From: Durusdinium trenchii | Lineage: Eukaryota > Sar > Dinophyceae > Suessiales > Symbiodiniaceae | Direction: 5' to 3' | Length of the DNA: 64,000 nt | Assembly: GCA_963970005.1 (NCBI GenBank) | Contig: CAXAMN010000001.1 | Coordinates: forward strand, 3,165,604-3,229,603 | Part shown: in pieces, positions 35,374 to 46,285 of the stretch | Layout: each line of letters starts with the position of its first letter | Numbering within the stretch: position 1 is the first letter of the stretch | Notes under the pieces: generated by a model | What the model was told of the DNA's origin: nothing | What the model saw: only the letters and a program-made list of their open reading frames with translations | The model's database searches: none | Program-made: the position numbers and the translations under genes

Positions 35374-35554
35374 TCAATCAGCAAAGCTCTCAATCAGCAA
35401 AACTTAAATCCTGACTCCTGGATTTTTTTAAAAAAATCAGGGAGTCAGGAAATGTCTAAACTCATGAGGTGGTGGGGTTGGCAACTCTGAGATGAATTCT
35501 ATTTGATAAAAGCTACTCGCATGACAAGCAAAATGCTTAAAAGTCAGAAATTGA

Positions 35555-35752
35555 ATTTATACATTTTTATACATTTTTATACATGTATAAATCGATTTCG
35601 TTATCAATTTATACATGTATAAATTGAAAATGGGGTGATTTATACATGTATAAATTGATATTTTTTTGATTTATACATGTATAAATTTAGGTCCGCTTTG
35701 ATTCATACATTTTTATACATTTTTATACATTTTTATACATTTTTATACATTT
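35555..35752. repeat. palindrome array TTTATACATGTATAAA with flanking 10-bp repeats
   Basis: Four copies of the 16-bp palindrome start at 35576, 35608, 35639 and 35670, that is every 31-32 bases. Direct repeats of CATTTTTATA flank them on both sides. Confidence 0.9.
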
Positions 35753-35998
35753 GTGATTCCGTGATATGTGAAAACAATCGGCTAGTCAAATTTTATGTGT
35801 GTGAAAGTTGTTGGTCAGCAACCCGAATATTTAGATATATCAGGTGAAGCTATGGTAGTTCTGTTTTGAATGGTTCAATGGCAAATGAATCAAGGTTTAT
35901 GTTTGATGCACTGCTTTTCAAGGACTAGTACTTTTGGTACAGGACCCTTTGCATAAGGTCCAGAGTATATGGTATTTTTCCACTGGGGCCGCCAGCCA

Positions 35999-36118
35999 AC
36001 ACATCTGGGCGGCCCAATGGGCCGCCAGCCAACCTAGATCTAGCCCATCAATTGACCAACACATCTGGGCGGCCCAATGGGCCGCCAGCCAACCTAGATC
36101 TAGCCCATCAATTGACCA
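35999..36118 (+). repeat. 60-bp tandem duplication
   Basis: Two consecutive 60-base units are identical except near their ends. Each holds the near-palindrome GGCGGCCCAATGGGCCGCC. A partial third unit lies just upstream (35985-35998) and a fragment follows (36117-36130). Confidence 0.95.
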
Positions 36119-36670
36119 CCAGCCAACCTATATGTAACCCCTGTATATTTTTCAAAGGGTTGAGCTGAATCCAGCTGAAGAAACAATCATTGAACATCAG
36201 TTGCCATTGAAGTTCAAAGAACAAGAGCAGTTTTGGTAGACATGACCAGCCTGTGCGCAGAACATGTTCGGATGAGCGTGGCCAACATCATGGTTGTCAT
36301 GCCTTAGTTTGAGAAAGATGCAGACTTCCAGCTTGAGGTGTTGAGGGAGTGTTTGCTATGGCTGCGCTTCATGCGGTCTGACACGAAGGCACGTGGATCT
36401 GCAAACGAACACTTAGTTTTTCTCACAGCTGCCTGCCCATCTCAAGAAGAACATTTAGGTTTTCTAATTTTTTAAAAAACTTGTCTGAGACTATACTTTT
36501 GGTCGTCCAGGAACTTACAGAACTTATAAGTTAGTTACAAGTAATTTATACAACTTACGGTTATAATTAAGAAACTAATAAAACCTAAGTTCCCTAAGTA
36601 CTACTTACAAGTTGCTTAAGTCCTATAAGTGTCTTAACTAAGTTGCAAGTGCCACAATGAAACGAACCAC

Positions 36671-37037
36671 CAAGTATGATGAACGCTGAAGACAAGAAAT
36701 ACCGGCCGTGGCCGAGATGCCAATTATGCCAGATGTCGGGGCGGTACAGTTTCTCTGGTGAGCCATGTGGAGCCGGGAGCAAGGCAGTAAAAGGCTGCAG
36801 AGAATCCCATGGTGCAGAAGCCGCCGCGCTGCCTTCTGTGCGGGCCCAGCGCGGGTTTGCTCCACAGTCACTGAAAGGATAGTTTTTACGGTGGTTGTCC
36901 CACTCCTCCCGCAGGCCTTCGAAGGCAGCAAAGACCCCTTCATCTGCTGGAACCATGAGGGGCAAGAGAGCAGCGCCTAGACTGGAGCAAGCGTGGCTGC
37001 ATAGCGCACGGTGCATGAAACATAGCTGCGCAAACAT
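36671..37037 (-). pseudogene. broken element-encoded protein, first exon
   Basis: A minus frame from ATG 37037 (MFAQLCFMHRALC) through EKLYRPDIWHNWHLGHGRYF and LSSAFIIL to the GTGGTT donor. The PDIWHNWHLG motif precedes the second-exon motifs as I recall for the multicopy dinoflagellate family. More upstream coding sequence may be missing: the DNA above 37040 encodes only an Ala-rich frame and then a repeat block. Confidence 0.55.
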
Positions 37038-37194
37038 ATAGCTGCTTCAAACACAGCTGCTTCAAGCTGCATCAAGACGGCTGCGTCAAACGCTGCACTT
37101 GCGCACTCCCCCGCGAAACAAGCCAGGATGACGGAAGCATGCACGCGCAGCATTGCCCACGCTTGAACAAAAATGGCAGCGCATCCACTCATGT

Positions 37195-37315
37195 CAGGAT
37201 TCTCGTCCGAGTCCGGGTTTTCTTTTCTTAGTCCGGGTTTTCTTTTCTTTCCCTCTTCCTTCACAACCGCGAAAACAAAAAGAAATCTTTTGTTCAAAAA
37301 GATATCTTTTTGCTT
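37195..37315 (+). repeat. TCCGGGTTTTCTTTTCTTAG / GAAATCTTTT repeat block, right
   Basis: It carries the same two modules as 33560-33712 but with the pyrimidine TCCGG units first and the GAAATCTTTT module second. The two blocks flank the broken gene on the same strand. Confidence 0.7.
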
Positions 37316-37319
37316 GTTT

Positions 37320-38800
37320 GCGGTTTGCCTGGTAGCTATATAATGGTATATAATACATTCGGAGTATGAACGGGATTGGCGACGTGAACTGGGTTGGTGA
37401 CGAAGTGGTCCGTCCCTATGTTTAAGCAACACATACGAAACACTGATGCAATATCCACCATCGCCCCGTTGACTAAGCCACTTCAACTATTGTATACAAT
37501 TGCCACTTCACCTCCATTTAAGCTAGGCTGGTCATTGGCCATGTCTGAGTGTGGCACCAGCATCGATGTGCCCAGCAGTAGGCGCCCAACACCATCGTGC
37601 AGCAGAAAATGCCAAAGCCACTGGAAGGGTCGCAGCTCTTTGCGCAGAATCATGGCTCAGGAGTCTCAGGAGGCCCCGCAACAACGCGGCCCGTGAAGGG
37701 TTGGCTCTGGTGTGACTGGGCTCAGCAAAGGCTGGATCAACTAATTCTTATGACTCCCCAATAAAAAAATTAGAGGAGGAGCTAGTTAGTTAACTAGTTT
37801 TGCAGGGATTTCTGTTCACACTTCTTGTACCAGTTCGAGGGCCACTTGGCAGGACCTGTTATAGGCTGTTTATTCGGAGTGAGTGTAGCTCTAACATCAT
37901 GTTAGAGCTGGCTTTCCCAGGATCTACACTATCATTTCAAATGGCCGAAGCCACATTCTCAGATTTTTCCAGCTCAGGCCTGTAACAAAGAGTGGACATG
38001 TTGCCCAATAATATCCTGCAAACACGGTTTGGGCGAGTGGAAGTGCTGTGAAAGAGCTGCAGTTCAACTCCGAATTCTACATGCATTTGGGTCTGTTTCT
38101 GTGTTTCTCCCAAGCTTGGGAAAACGATTGGAAAGGATGCCTGCAACTCATCCATGGCCATCAAATGGGGAATGACTAATTACAAGGAAGCTGAGACTTG
38201 AGTCAATAAATACACTAATCTAGGTTTGCAAAACCCAGCAGCACCTTAATGAAGGCACGACTTTCTTGGGAAGGCACCAACCCAGTTCTTGCAATTAATT
38301 ATGCTTTCCCTTCGTTCAAGCATCTTCTGAGGATGCTGGTGGAAACCATGGCTGAAATAAACTGAAGTACAATGAAATACCTAGGTCTGCACTTCTCCAA
38401 AATCCACATCCAATCGCTTGAACAGGCCTTCAAGCGCTTTTGGTGGTCCCAAACCTCAAATTCTGACGACAGGGCTCGATGCACTTGATCTGGACCATCA
38501 AAGCCATCTCACAAGCATGCCAAACAAAAAAAAGGATCTTGTCCTGGAGTTGCTCTAATTCGGAGCCGTCCTAGAAGCATCAACCCTGACCTCCTTTCAG
38601 ATCTTCTGACTCCTTTTTTCGGCAAAGCGCGTGCTGTTGTATGCTGTCGAACCGAGAATCGGGTTCCTGCTCCTGCCTGGAAGATCTCAAAGATTCTCAA
38701 AGGATTGTTCAATGATGTTGGCCATTGCTGGTAGGTTGGAGGCCATCGCTTCTAGGTTGGAGGCCATTGCATATTGTTCATATACCAGGCCCAAGGAAGT
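37320..38800. other. no gene resolved
   Basis: A minus frame at 37500-37650 (MILRKELRPFQWLWHFLL) might be another fragment of the broken element. The rest is unassigned. Confidence 0.35.
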
Positions 38801-38807
38801 CCGCTAA

Positions 38808-38858
38808 GTGAGTGGATGTGACAGGGGCACCCCGACTTCCTCCAAGTTCGGCACGCCG
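38808..38858 (+). repeat. dispersed SGCDR-type sequence, copy 2
   Basis: GTGAGTGGATGTGACAGGGG then CACCCCGACTTCCTCCAAGT. One frame reads VSGCDRGTPTSSKFGTPKT. It matches 16010-16060. Confidence 0.7.
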
Positions 38859-39239
38859 AAAACTGTACATACTGGAACATCTGTTATTTGGGTCTTTCCT
38901 GTCTCCATGCAATGCGGATACCGAGAAAGTGGTTGGGTTATGTTTGGGGTTCAAAGAGTTGTCCAATGTTGTTCAGAACGTATTCGGATTCCTGCCAGGA
39001 GATGCCAGGAGATTGTTTTTCAACAATCTATCTTGCAACTCATTCTACTGAGATTTGACATGGATGTATATAGATCCCATTCGAATTTTCCGACAGGATG
39101 CAGGGTGGCCTCTGAATTCCATTGAACTCCGAAACAAGCAGGTGGGTGCTCAGGCCTTCAGTCAAAACATTGAACAGCCACCCACCTGGGCAGCACTTTT
39201 AGGTGAAACATGTCGTGCCGACAGCCACACTGAAACGGA

Positions 39240-40000
39240 CACACACACACACACTTAGATCCATGCTCGCAAGAGCTGTGTCAGTTTGGAACTCCAGTGA
39301 GTTAATACTTTGCGTTTGACTTGCAGAACTGCAAACGTGAAGAGTCGGTGCAACAGAAGGTTTCAACAAGGACTCATTTGCACTTTACGCGAAGATAGGA
39401 GTCACAGCTTTGTCAACAGTTCACAAAGAAGGAAGACAGGATTAAAATTCGCAGGTACCGGAATGTCCGTACACATACCCCTCTGGCTGAATCCCATAGC
39501 TTCGTTGGCATGGCTAGGGAAACAGCTGCCATGCCCCCTGCCGAACTGTACAAAATGTGACAGAGCTCCTTGGAAACTGAAGTTGACACACACACAATGC
39601 TGTATTCGGTGCACCATTGTAAAAATGGAAGGCACTTGACTGAAAAAACCTGGTTACAAACCTAAAACGCCTCTAGAACGAAGAAAAGCAAAGAAAGAGA
39701 AACGAAAGCAGGAAAGAACGAAAGCCGGGGGGGTGGGGGGCGGGGTCGGGATGGTGTGGATCGACTAAACGAGCCTAAACAGCAACCTAACAAGCCTCAA
39801 GAAAAGACCTAACAAACGGAAGAAAGCCAAGAGAGAAAGGGGGTGCGTGTGGGGGTGGTTGAAAGGCACATAGCCAGACACCCAAAAAGCCGAAATCGGC
39901 GTTCCCTTGACTAAAACTTAACCTGAAACCTAACAAGCCTCTACCAACGAACAGAAGACCTAGAAAGAGAAAACCTAGGAAGGAGAGAAAGACCGCGAAT
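39240..40000 (+). repeat. composite repeat family, copy 1
   Basis: It begins with CACACACTTAGATCCATGCT and contains the block GAACTGCAAACGTGAAGAGT and GAAGGTTTCAACAAGGA, then a peptide-coding part (IASLAWLGKQLPCPLPNCTK, then CDRAPWK), then an AG-rich tail with AAGAAAGCCAAGAGAGAAAG. Matching blocks recur at 40218, 41636 and 42485. The frame is interrupted in the other copies. Confidence 0.7.
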
Positions 40001-40217
40001 GAATTACTCAGTTGGCTAAAACTTGGAACGCATGTGATTACACTAGCAGCACGTCATGACATTCTGATTGGAAATCAGTACGCCCTGCGGCATAATGTCA
40101 GTTATCTCGAGCAAACGGCGTAACAGTAGGATTTCAAGAAAGGTGGAGGAACCTGTGAAGTATCTCCCTTTGCCTGTGCTAAAAACTGAGATCACACAAC
40201 AGACCGCAGTGGGACCC

Positions 40218-40660
40218 TGTTGCAAAACACACTTAGATCCATGCTCGCAAGGGCTGTGTCGGTTTCGAACTCCAGTGCATTAAGCCTTTAGGTGAATACT
40301 TAGCGCTTGACTTGCAGAACTGCAAACGTGAAGAGTCGACGCAACAGAAGGTTTCAACAAGGATTCACTTGCACTTTACGCGCAGATAGGAGTCACAGCT
40401 TTGTCAACAGTTCAAAAAGAAGGAAGATTCGTTGGCATGGCTAGGGAATCAGCTGCCATGCCCGCTGCTGAACTGTATAATGCGAGAGCTCCTTGGAAAA
40501 CAGGAGCTGTCACACAGTACACACTTAGTCACAGGGTTTGCAGTTAAGCATAATCCACAGTGCAATGGATGAGGGAAACTAGGGAAACGCAAGGTGAAGT
40601 GGTCAGCGCAGTTGAAGAGTTTAACAGAATGTTCACTTGCCTGTAAAAGGGAGAGTATCC
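40218..40660 (+). repeat. composite repeat family, copy 2
   Basis: It repeats the CTTAGATCCATGCTCGCAAG block, the GAAGGTTTCAACAAGGATTC block and the TTCGTTGGCATGGCTAGGGA block with deletions, then runs into GGTGAAGTGGTCAGCGCAGT, shared with copy 4. Confidence 0.7.
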
Positions 40661-40944
40661 CTACGGATCAATGACTCCGTTTTACTGCGTCGCATTTTCC
40701 ACGAAAGTTGCAAGAAAATGTGACTACCAAAAACTTTTGTTACTCGAAAGTTTTATCGTATCTTCCTAAGTTTTTTCTATATTTAACTCGTTGGTGTTGT
40801 ATATATAAAGAGGTCTATCCCTTTTTGAAGGCAAAAGGCAAAAGAGCTAGGTGGTACCTACAAACCCCTCATGCGTTTGGAGGAGCCTTGCTAATTCGTA
40901 CCTAAATTAGTGAGCAGGTGCCAGTCTACACGTTCACCCGTTTA

Positions 40945-41295
40945 CCGTGACTCTAGTGTGACTGTAGCGTGACTCTACCGTGACTCTAGCGTGACTCCCC
41001 CCCTTGCTCGAAGTTTTGTTTAACAAAAACGTTAAAGAAACAAGGTTAATATATATAAAACTGTGACTCTACCGTGGCTCTAGCGTGACTCCCCCCTTGC
41101 TCGAAGTTTTGTTTAACAAAAACTTTAAAGAAACAAGTTTTGTATTAAAAACTGTGACTCTACCGTGACTCTAGCGTGACTGTGGCGTGACTCTACCGTG
41201 ACTCTAGCATGACTCCGCCCTTGCTCGAAGCTTTGTTTAACAAAAACTTTAAAGAAACAAGTTTTGTATATAAAAAACTGTGACTCTAGCCCCTG
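40945..41295 (+). repeat. tandem repeat, about 90-120-bp unit, three copies
   Basis: Each unit has TGACTCTACCG and TGACTCTAGCG words, then CTTGCTCGAAGTTTTGTTTA, the hairpin GTTTTGTTTAACAAAAAC, and AAAGAAACAAG. The third unit has an extra inner duplication of the TGACTCTA words. Confidence 0.9.
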
Positions 41296-41635
41296 CAATG
41301 CACATGTGTGTGTCCAGGGATCGTCAACTCTGGAGGGCAGCATACTGAGCGATATGCGGTTTAAATTGCACGCGTGAAGCTTGCGATTGCCAAGAAGAGA
41401 TTGGCACGTGTGGATGTTTACAACGCATGGTGCAGGTAAAAAGGCGCTATTGAACTTGTTTTTTGTTGAAACATGTGCTGCCAGGACTTTATTAACACAT
41501 ATATCTATAATTTTTTAACACGTTTTAACGAAACTGTCTTAACGAAGTTTTTGAGCGACGAATAAAATATGATGCCGTTAAACTGCGTCGCATTTCGTAC
41601 ATCCAAGGAAAACTGCGTCGTTGGATGTGTATAGG

Positions 41636-41835
41636 GTATCATGAAGGACCATCATGGAAACAACGAGCAGCGGAGGGCGGACCACTGGTGTCAGTGTGTT
41701 CGATGCAGGTACAAGTGGTTGATCAGACCACTATTCCACCGAAATGCCATAGCTTCGTTGGACTGGATAGGCAAATCGGCTCCAGTCCCCCTGCGTCACA
41801 AACAAAAGGCCACTCGGCGGCGCACCGCTGCAGGG
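41636..41835 (+). repeat. composite repeat family, copy 3 (Cys-rich peptide block)
   Basis: Nearly identical for about 165 bases to 42648-42815. The frame reads NNEQRRADHWCQCVRCRYKW then LIRPLFHRNAIASLDWIGKS. The CxC..C cluster is zinc-finger-like. Downstream the two copies diverge. Confidence 0.75.
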
Positions 41836-42484
41836 TGCCCTTTGGCAACAGTCACCTAACAAACCTTAGAGAAAGAAAGGAAAAGGAAAAACGTAGGCGT
41901 AGTGGCATGCAGGTCTGCCACACGAGCGGCAAATTGCGGGTTAGAACCTGAGTAGGTACCTAAAATTGCCTTAGAAAAGATAGAAACACAGAAAGAGCAA
42001 AACGAAAAGGGCAAGAAAGAAAGGAGTAGCGAAAAAAGGTGACTACACTTGAATACTTAGCCCTTGACTGAAAGGAAAAGGACTCATTACAAACCTAAAA
42101 AGCCTTTAGCGAAAAGGCAGACCTAGAGAGAGAAACGAACAGGCAGGAGAGAAAGAACCAAAAGCCGAGGGGCAGGGAAACGAGCCTCAAGAACCACCTA
42201 ACGAGCAGAACACCTAAAAAACGAAGAAAGCGCAAGAGAGAAAGCAGGGGAGCGGGGGAGGAGGTGTATGTACATGTGTGTGTGTAAACCGTATGCCCAG
42301 CGGAGTCCAGCCCGTATGCCCGGCGGCGAGAAATCCGTTGATTCATGGGTGAAACAAAATTTATCAAACCAGAATCCACGATGGCAGCACTTCGATTCAG
42401 AAAAACGGTCGTCCGGAGTGGCTTCTGCACCTCTCTTGCGAGAGGTTCACACTGTGTACCCAGTGGGAGGACACAGCGATACAC

Positions 42485-42840
42485 ACTTAGTCACAGGGTT
42501 TGCAGTTAATCATAATTTATCCACAGTGAAATGGATGAGGGAAACGCAAGGTGAAGTGGTCAGCGCAGTTGAAAAGTTTAACAGAATGTTCACTTGTCTG
42601 CAGAGCGCGGCAGCTGAAAGCGGCTGAGGGAAACCTGTTTAAGGGAGAGTATCATGAAGAACCATCATGGAAACAACGAGCAGCGGAGGGCGGACCATTG
42701 GTGTCAGTGTGTTCGATGCAGGTACAAGTGGTTGATCAGACCACTCATCCACCGAAATGCCATAGCTTCGTTGGACTGGATAGGCAAATCAGCTCCAGTC
42801 CCCCTGCGTCAAAACGAAACTCCTAGAAACGGAGTGTGAC
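42485..42840 (+). repeat. composite repeat family, copy 4
   Basis: The first part reads MRETQGEVVSAVEKFNRMFT in one plus frame. The second part is the Cys-rich block with DHWCQCVRCRYKW. It ends in an ACACAC tract near 42840. Together the four copies look like decayed copies of one coding element. Confidence 0.7.
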
Positions 42841-43446
42841 ACACACACACACACCGTGACTGTGCCCAAACCTATACGCAAACCAACCTACGATACCTTC
42901 GCTCCAAAACGTATACTGCAGCGAAGAACGGGTCGTCTTTGACTTCTTCCAGGCCTTCCTCGCCACGGGGCCCGGCCCCGCTACCGAGCGGCCGAGCGGC
43001 TCCGCACAGAAAGACCGCGCGACCCGACCGCGCGATTCCGGCGCTCAAAAGGGCATATTCGGACCTCAGTGTTGCGGGTATCTTGAAAGACTAGTTGGTC
43101 CCAAAGACCAACACAAGAAGTCAGAGTTGTTTAATACATGTTCCATTTCCGTGTCTGTCTGGTAGTGTGTTGATTCACTACATGTGAACAAACAAAACTC
43201 CACCCTTTCTATTCGGGCTTCCCTGAATATATCACAGCGATCAACGCCTGTTTCCTCAACATGCTCTTCATGGCATGCAGTTTCGATGAAATCGCCAACG
43301 CACCGTTGGAGTAAGTATATGCTTGACCTGTTGATGAGCGGATGATGGTGAGGTCACCATATATTCGCTCAACATGGGGCGTTACGGCGTTACAACAAAA
43401 TACAATAACCTACAGCGCAAAGAAAAATTAATGAAGAAACCTTTCC

Positions 43447-43561
43447 GTGGTCGTCGTCCTCGTCCTCGTCCTCGTCCTCATCCTCGTCCTCCTCGTCATC
43501 ATCGTCGTCGTTGTCGTCGCCAGCGGCGTCGTCGTCGCCGCCGGCGTCGTCGTGTTGTTTG
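43447..43561. repeat. CGTCCT / CGTCGT triplet microsatellite
   Basis: CGTCCT hexamers grade into CGT and CGC triplets, giving a poly-Arg frame on plus. Confidence 0.95.
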
Positions 43562-44252
43562 ATGATAAAGGTGACAGCTCAAACGTGTAGACAGCTTGAT
43601 GGTCTTCTGGTGCCCCTTTTCCAATCCCGTTGGGATTTCACTCACATCTGGCCGCCTGACTCAGTACTCCGTGGTTGCCAGCACCAGATCATTTGAAATC
43701 CTACTCTGATTATCCGGTATGGTATGCACTCGTTCCAAACAAAAATAGCATGTGGATCTCTTAGTATGGAAATACTCAGTAAGATATCAGTAAAACTGTA
43801 GAAACCGCAGTGTTCACTGAATTTCACTGATCAATTTGTTTAGTTTGCCGCAATGCTGATTGCGAGTGAGTCTGGTGAATAGTGTTTCACTCTGTTTCAA
43901 CTCTGACCATCTCTGAATCCATCTGATATGACTCAATCACTGACTCAATCATATTGGTTGGAAGGATTGGATCCTTCATGCAGAAAAGTCCTCCACCATC
44001 TGTTCACACATCTTCACACATGTTCTCATCTTCAGTTCGTGTCTTGCGACCCTCCACCACCTACTCTGTCCTTTTGCGACCCTCAACCACCCGGGTTTAA
44101 AACCTCCCAACCCCCCAAAAAATACCCAGCTTTGGGCTGGGACAGCATGGTACAAGTCATGTCCTCGGCAAGGCTCCGCCAGGCCCCCGGGCCGAAGATC
44201 TTGATCGACACCGAGTTCATCTTTGGGGTGCCATCCCAACCCCTCGGGCGAG

Positions 44253-44312
44253 GTTTTGTCTCGAGTGATGTTGGGCTGGCAAGAAGACGAGTCCGAGATG
44301 GTGTCGGTCAAT
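44253..44312 (+). CDS. candidate 20-codon exon with AG|G acceptor and GTGAGT donor
   Basis: GGGCGAG|GTT opens and AAT|GTGAGT closes a phase-0 exon reading VLSRVMLGWQEDESEMVSVN. Both splice signals are good. Upstream DNA (44130-44250) is open in another plus frame and on minus, so the exon may be longer or differently framed. Confidence 0.4.
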
Positions 44313-45004
44313 GTGAGTCTTGCCGGACACGTTCATTCTCAAGCTTGGAAAAAGTTTCAAACTGACTATGACTATAAGATGACTATACGTAGACTATATA
44401 CTACATCGTACTGTTGATCCTGCCCCACAAAAAGAATACCCATGGCCCATTGCCCTCTTCTCGATTCCAGGACCCATAGTGACACCGTCTCCATTGGTCC
44501 GTTGCTTTGCTCAGCCTTTTGGACAGAAACGCCAGGCTGGGCCACGTGTGCTCTGTATCACCCAACGAGATGGCAGCCAGAGTCCAGAGTCTGCTCGCGG
44601 TTTCCATGGGAGTCCCATGGAAACGGTTGGCCGAATACTTGTATGCAGAATGGAGATGACAAGTGGAGAAATCGAACCATCGAAATTCGATGAAATTCGG
44701 GACCTTTAGAGGGATCTCACGGTGAAACTGCTGCGCGCCCTTGCGGATGCGACCAATGCAGGTTCACTGTTGTACGTCCTGGGCCTTTGACTGGGAGTCC
44801 AATCCGACGCTCAACCCGACGGGCCAAGGAACTTGTTTCCATTCATCCATACCGCCATGCCAAGCAAAAGCAGAATGGGTGGCAGCGGCCCCTGAAGGTT
44901 CGGACCGGACGGTCCGCCGACTGCGAACAAAGACCCGACGGGCGACGACGCGATGTTTCCACCACTGCGTTTTTGACTTCTAAAGAGAAACAACAAATAT
45001 ATAG

Positions 45005-45112
45005 TAGCTGTATTGTTACTATAGTAGTAAGGCCAGGAGGTGCTAGTAGAGTCCGAACGCTCCTAGTAGCGATGCCCTTTGCTCCGTTTGGAGCTTCTGG
45101 TTCCTAGGAGGT
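45005..45112 (+). repeat. CTAGTAGCG dispersed repeat, copy 3
   Basis: TAGTAGTAAGGCCAGGAGG, GCTCCTAGTAGCGATGCCCT and GGAGCTTCTGGTTCCTAGGA match the 1290-1440 family in the same orientation. Confidence 0.7.
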
Positions 45113-46105
45113 GGGGGAGCAGGTACTTCTTTCCACCGCCTTCCGGAACTCGGGGTCACCGGAAGCTGGAAGCCTGTGGATTTCCAGCACACGCCGGTCC
45201 AGGGAGGTCCAGGAGGCTTTGATGGGCGATTGAACCTGGAATCCTGGAGTGGATCTTTCCGGTTGTCTCGCCGTTGTCTCGCTTTTTCTGTGCAAGTCCG
45301 GATTCACGTTCCTTGCGGGTGGCTCCGTGCTGAAGTCACTCCTTACTTACGACCGAAGGCACAAAGCACAGCACTGAAATCCCAGCTTTGACTTTGACCG
45401 GTTCACCAAAGGCAAAAGGGGTCGTCCATAGGAGAAAGGGATAGAACGGTGATAGCAAGGGGATAGGGTCCAACCCTGGACCTCTTCGGTCCAACCCTGG
45501 GCCTCTTCATCTCCTATCATTCTGTCTCCAGCTTGAACACTTCCTTTTGTGAAGAAGGCTTCAAGGGTCTCGCAGCACGAACTTCAAGGGTCTCCCAGCG
45601 GGTTTCGTTCGGTCGATTCCAACAACAGTGGGGCAAATGCTTTTTGATTTGTCATTAATAAGCAGAAGAAAAAAAAAGAAAAACATTGTGCCATCATCGG
45701 CTGTCTTACATCCACTTTCGAAGTTCTGACGATGGTGGCGGACCAAACTCACTGGGGGAAAGAACATGGAGCGCTCCAACGAGCTACCTCCTCATTTGGG
45801 GTATTTGCATAGGGCTTCAGAGGTCTTTATATAGTATGTACCTTGCGAGAAAATCACAATAATAGAAGTTCCGAGAAGGAACATCATGGAAGCGTCCATA
45901 CAATCAATCTATCAGAAACAGCGTCCATACAATCTATCAGAAACATTGAAATGCATGGAATTTGTAATCGAACAATGTAACCCCTTTTAAACCACTCCAA
46001 CTGATCGGTAAATATGCAAGTTCAATGGATCGTGTCTGGGTATATAGGCCTGTTCACGTGTGTTCACCCAAAGAACCCTGTTTCGTAAACCGCCAGCTCC
46101 ACCGA

Positions 46106-46139
46106 TAGGTGAGCAGGAATGCTACGAAATGCTCACCTA
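46106..46139. other. 10-bp hairpin carrying GTGAGC on both strands
   Basis: TAGGTGAGCA and TGCTCACCTA are exact complements around a 14-base loop. The minus-strand arm is the apparent donor of the exon at 46137. Confidence 0.9.
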
Positions 46140-46285
46140 AGGCATCCTGTTTGGGAGCAGGCCATTCACTCATGCAGCATGGACCAGCATCCAGATGTGC
46201 AAAAAGGTCACAAAAGCAGTGGGAGGCCCCCAATGGCACTAGGTCCCCACCACGTCCGATCAAGAATGCCTTGGCAACATTTTTG
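46137..46285 (-). CDS. candidate exon with GTGAGC donor
   Basis: The minus frame reads DPWTFKNVAKAFLIGRGGDL, then VPLGASHCFCDLFAHLDAG and EWPAPKQDAL, up to GCCTTAG|GTGAGC. Balanced composition and a canonical donor support it. The left border and partner exons are unknown. Confidence 0.5.

Larger units (their letters stand above)
34548..36670 (-). mobile_element. 2.1-kb intron-like insertion with terminal inverted repeats
   Basis: Removing this span joins the two exons in frame (IIL then VVRSLWNEESL). On the minus strand it starts GTGGTTCGTTT and ends AAATGAACCACCAAG, so the ends are GT...AG and also an inverted repeat. Counting flanking bases, ACTTGGTGGTTC is perfect on both sides (34547-34558 and 36663-36674). 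Sub-terminal AACTTGTAAGT-like words recur near both ends. It contains a small ORF and several tandem repeats. This fits an introner or a transposon acting as an intron. Confidence 0.6.
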
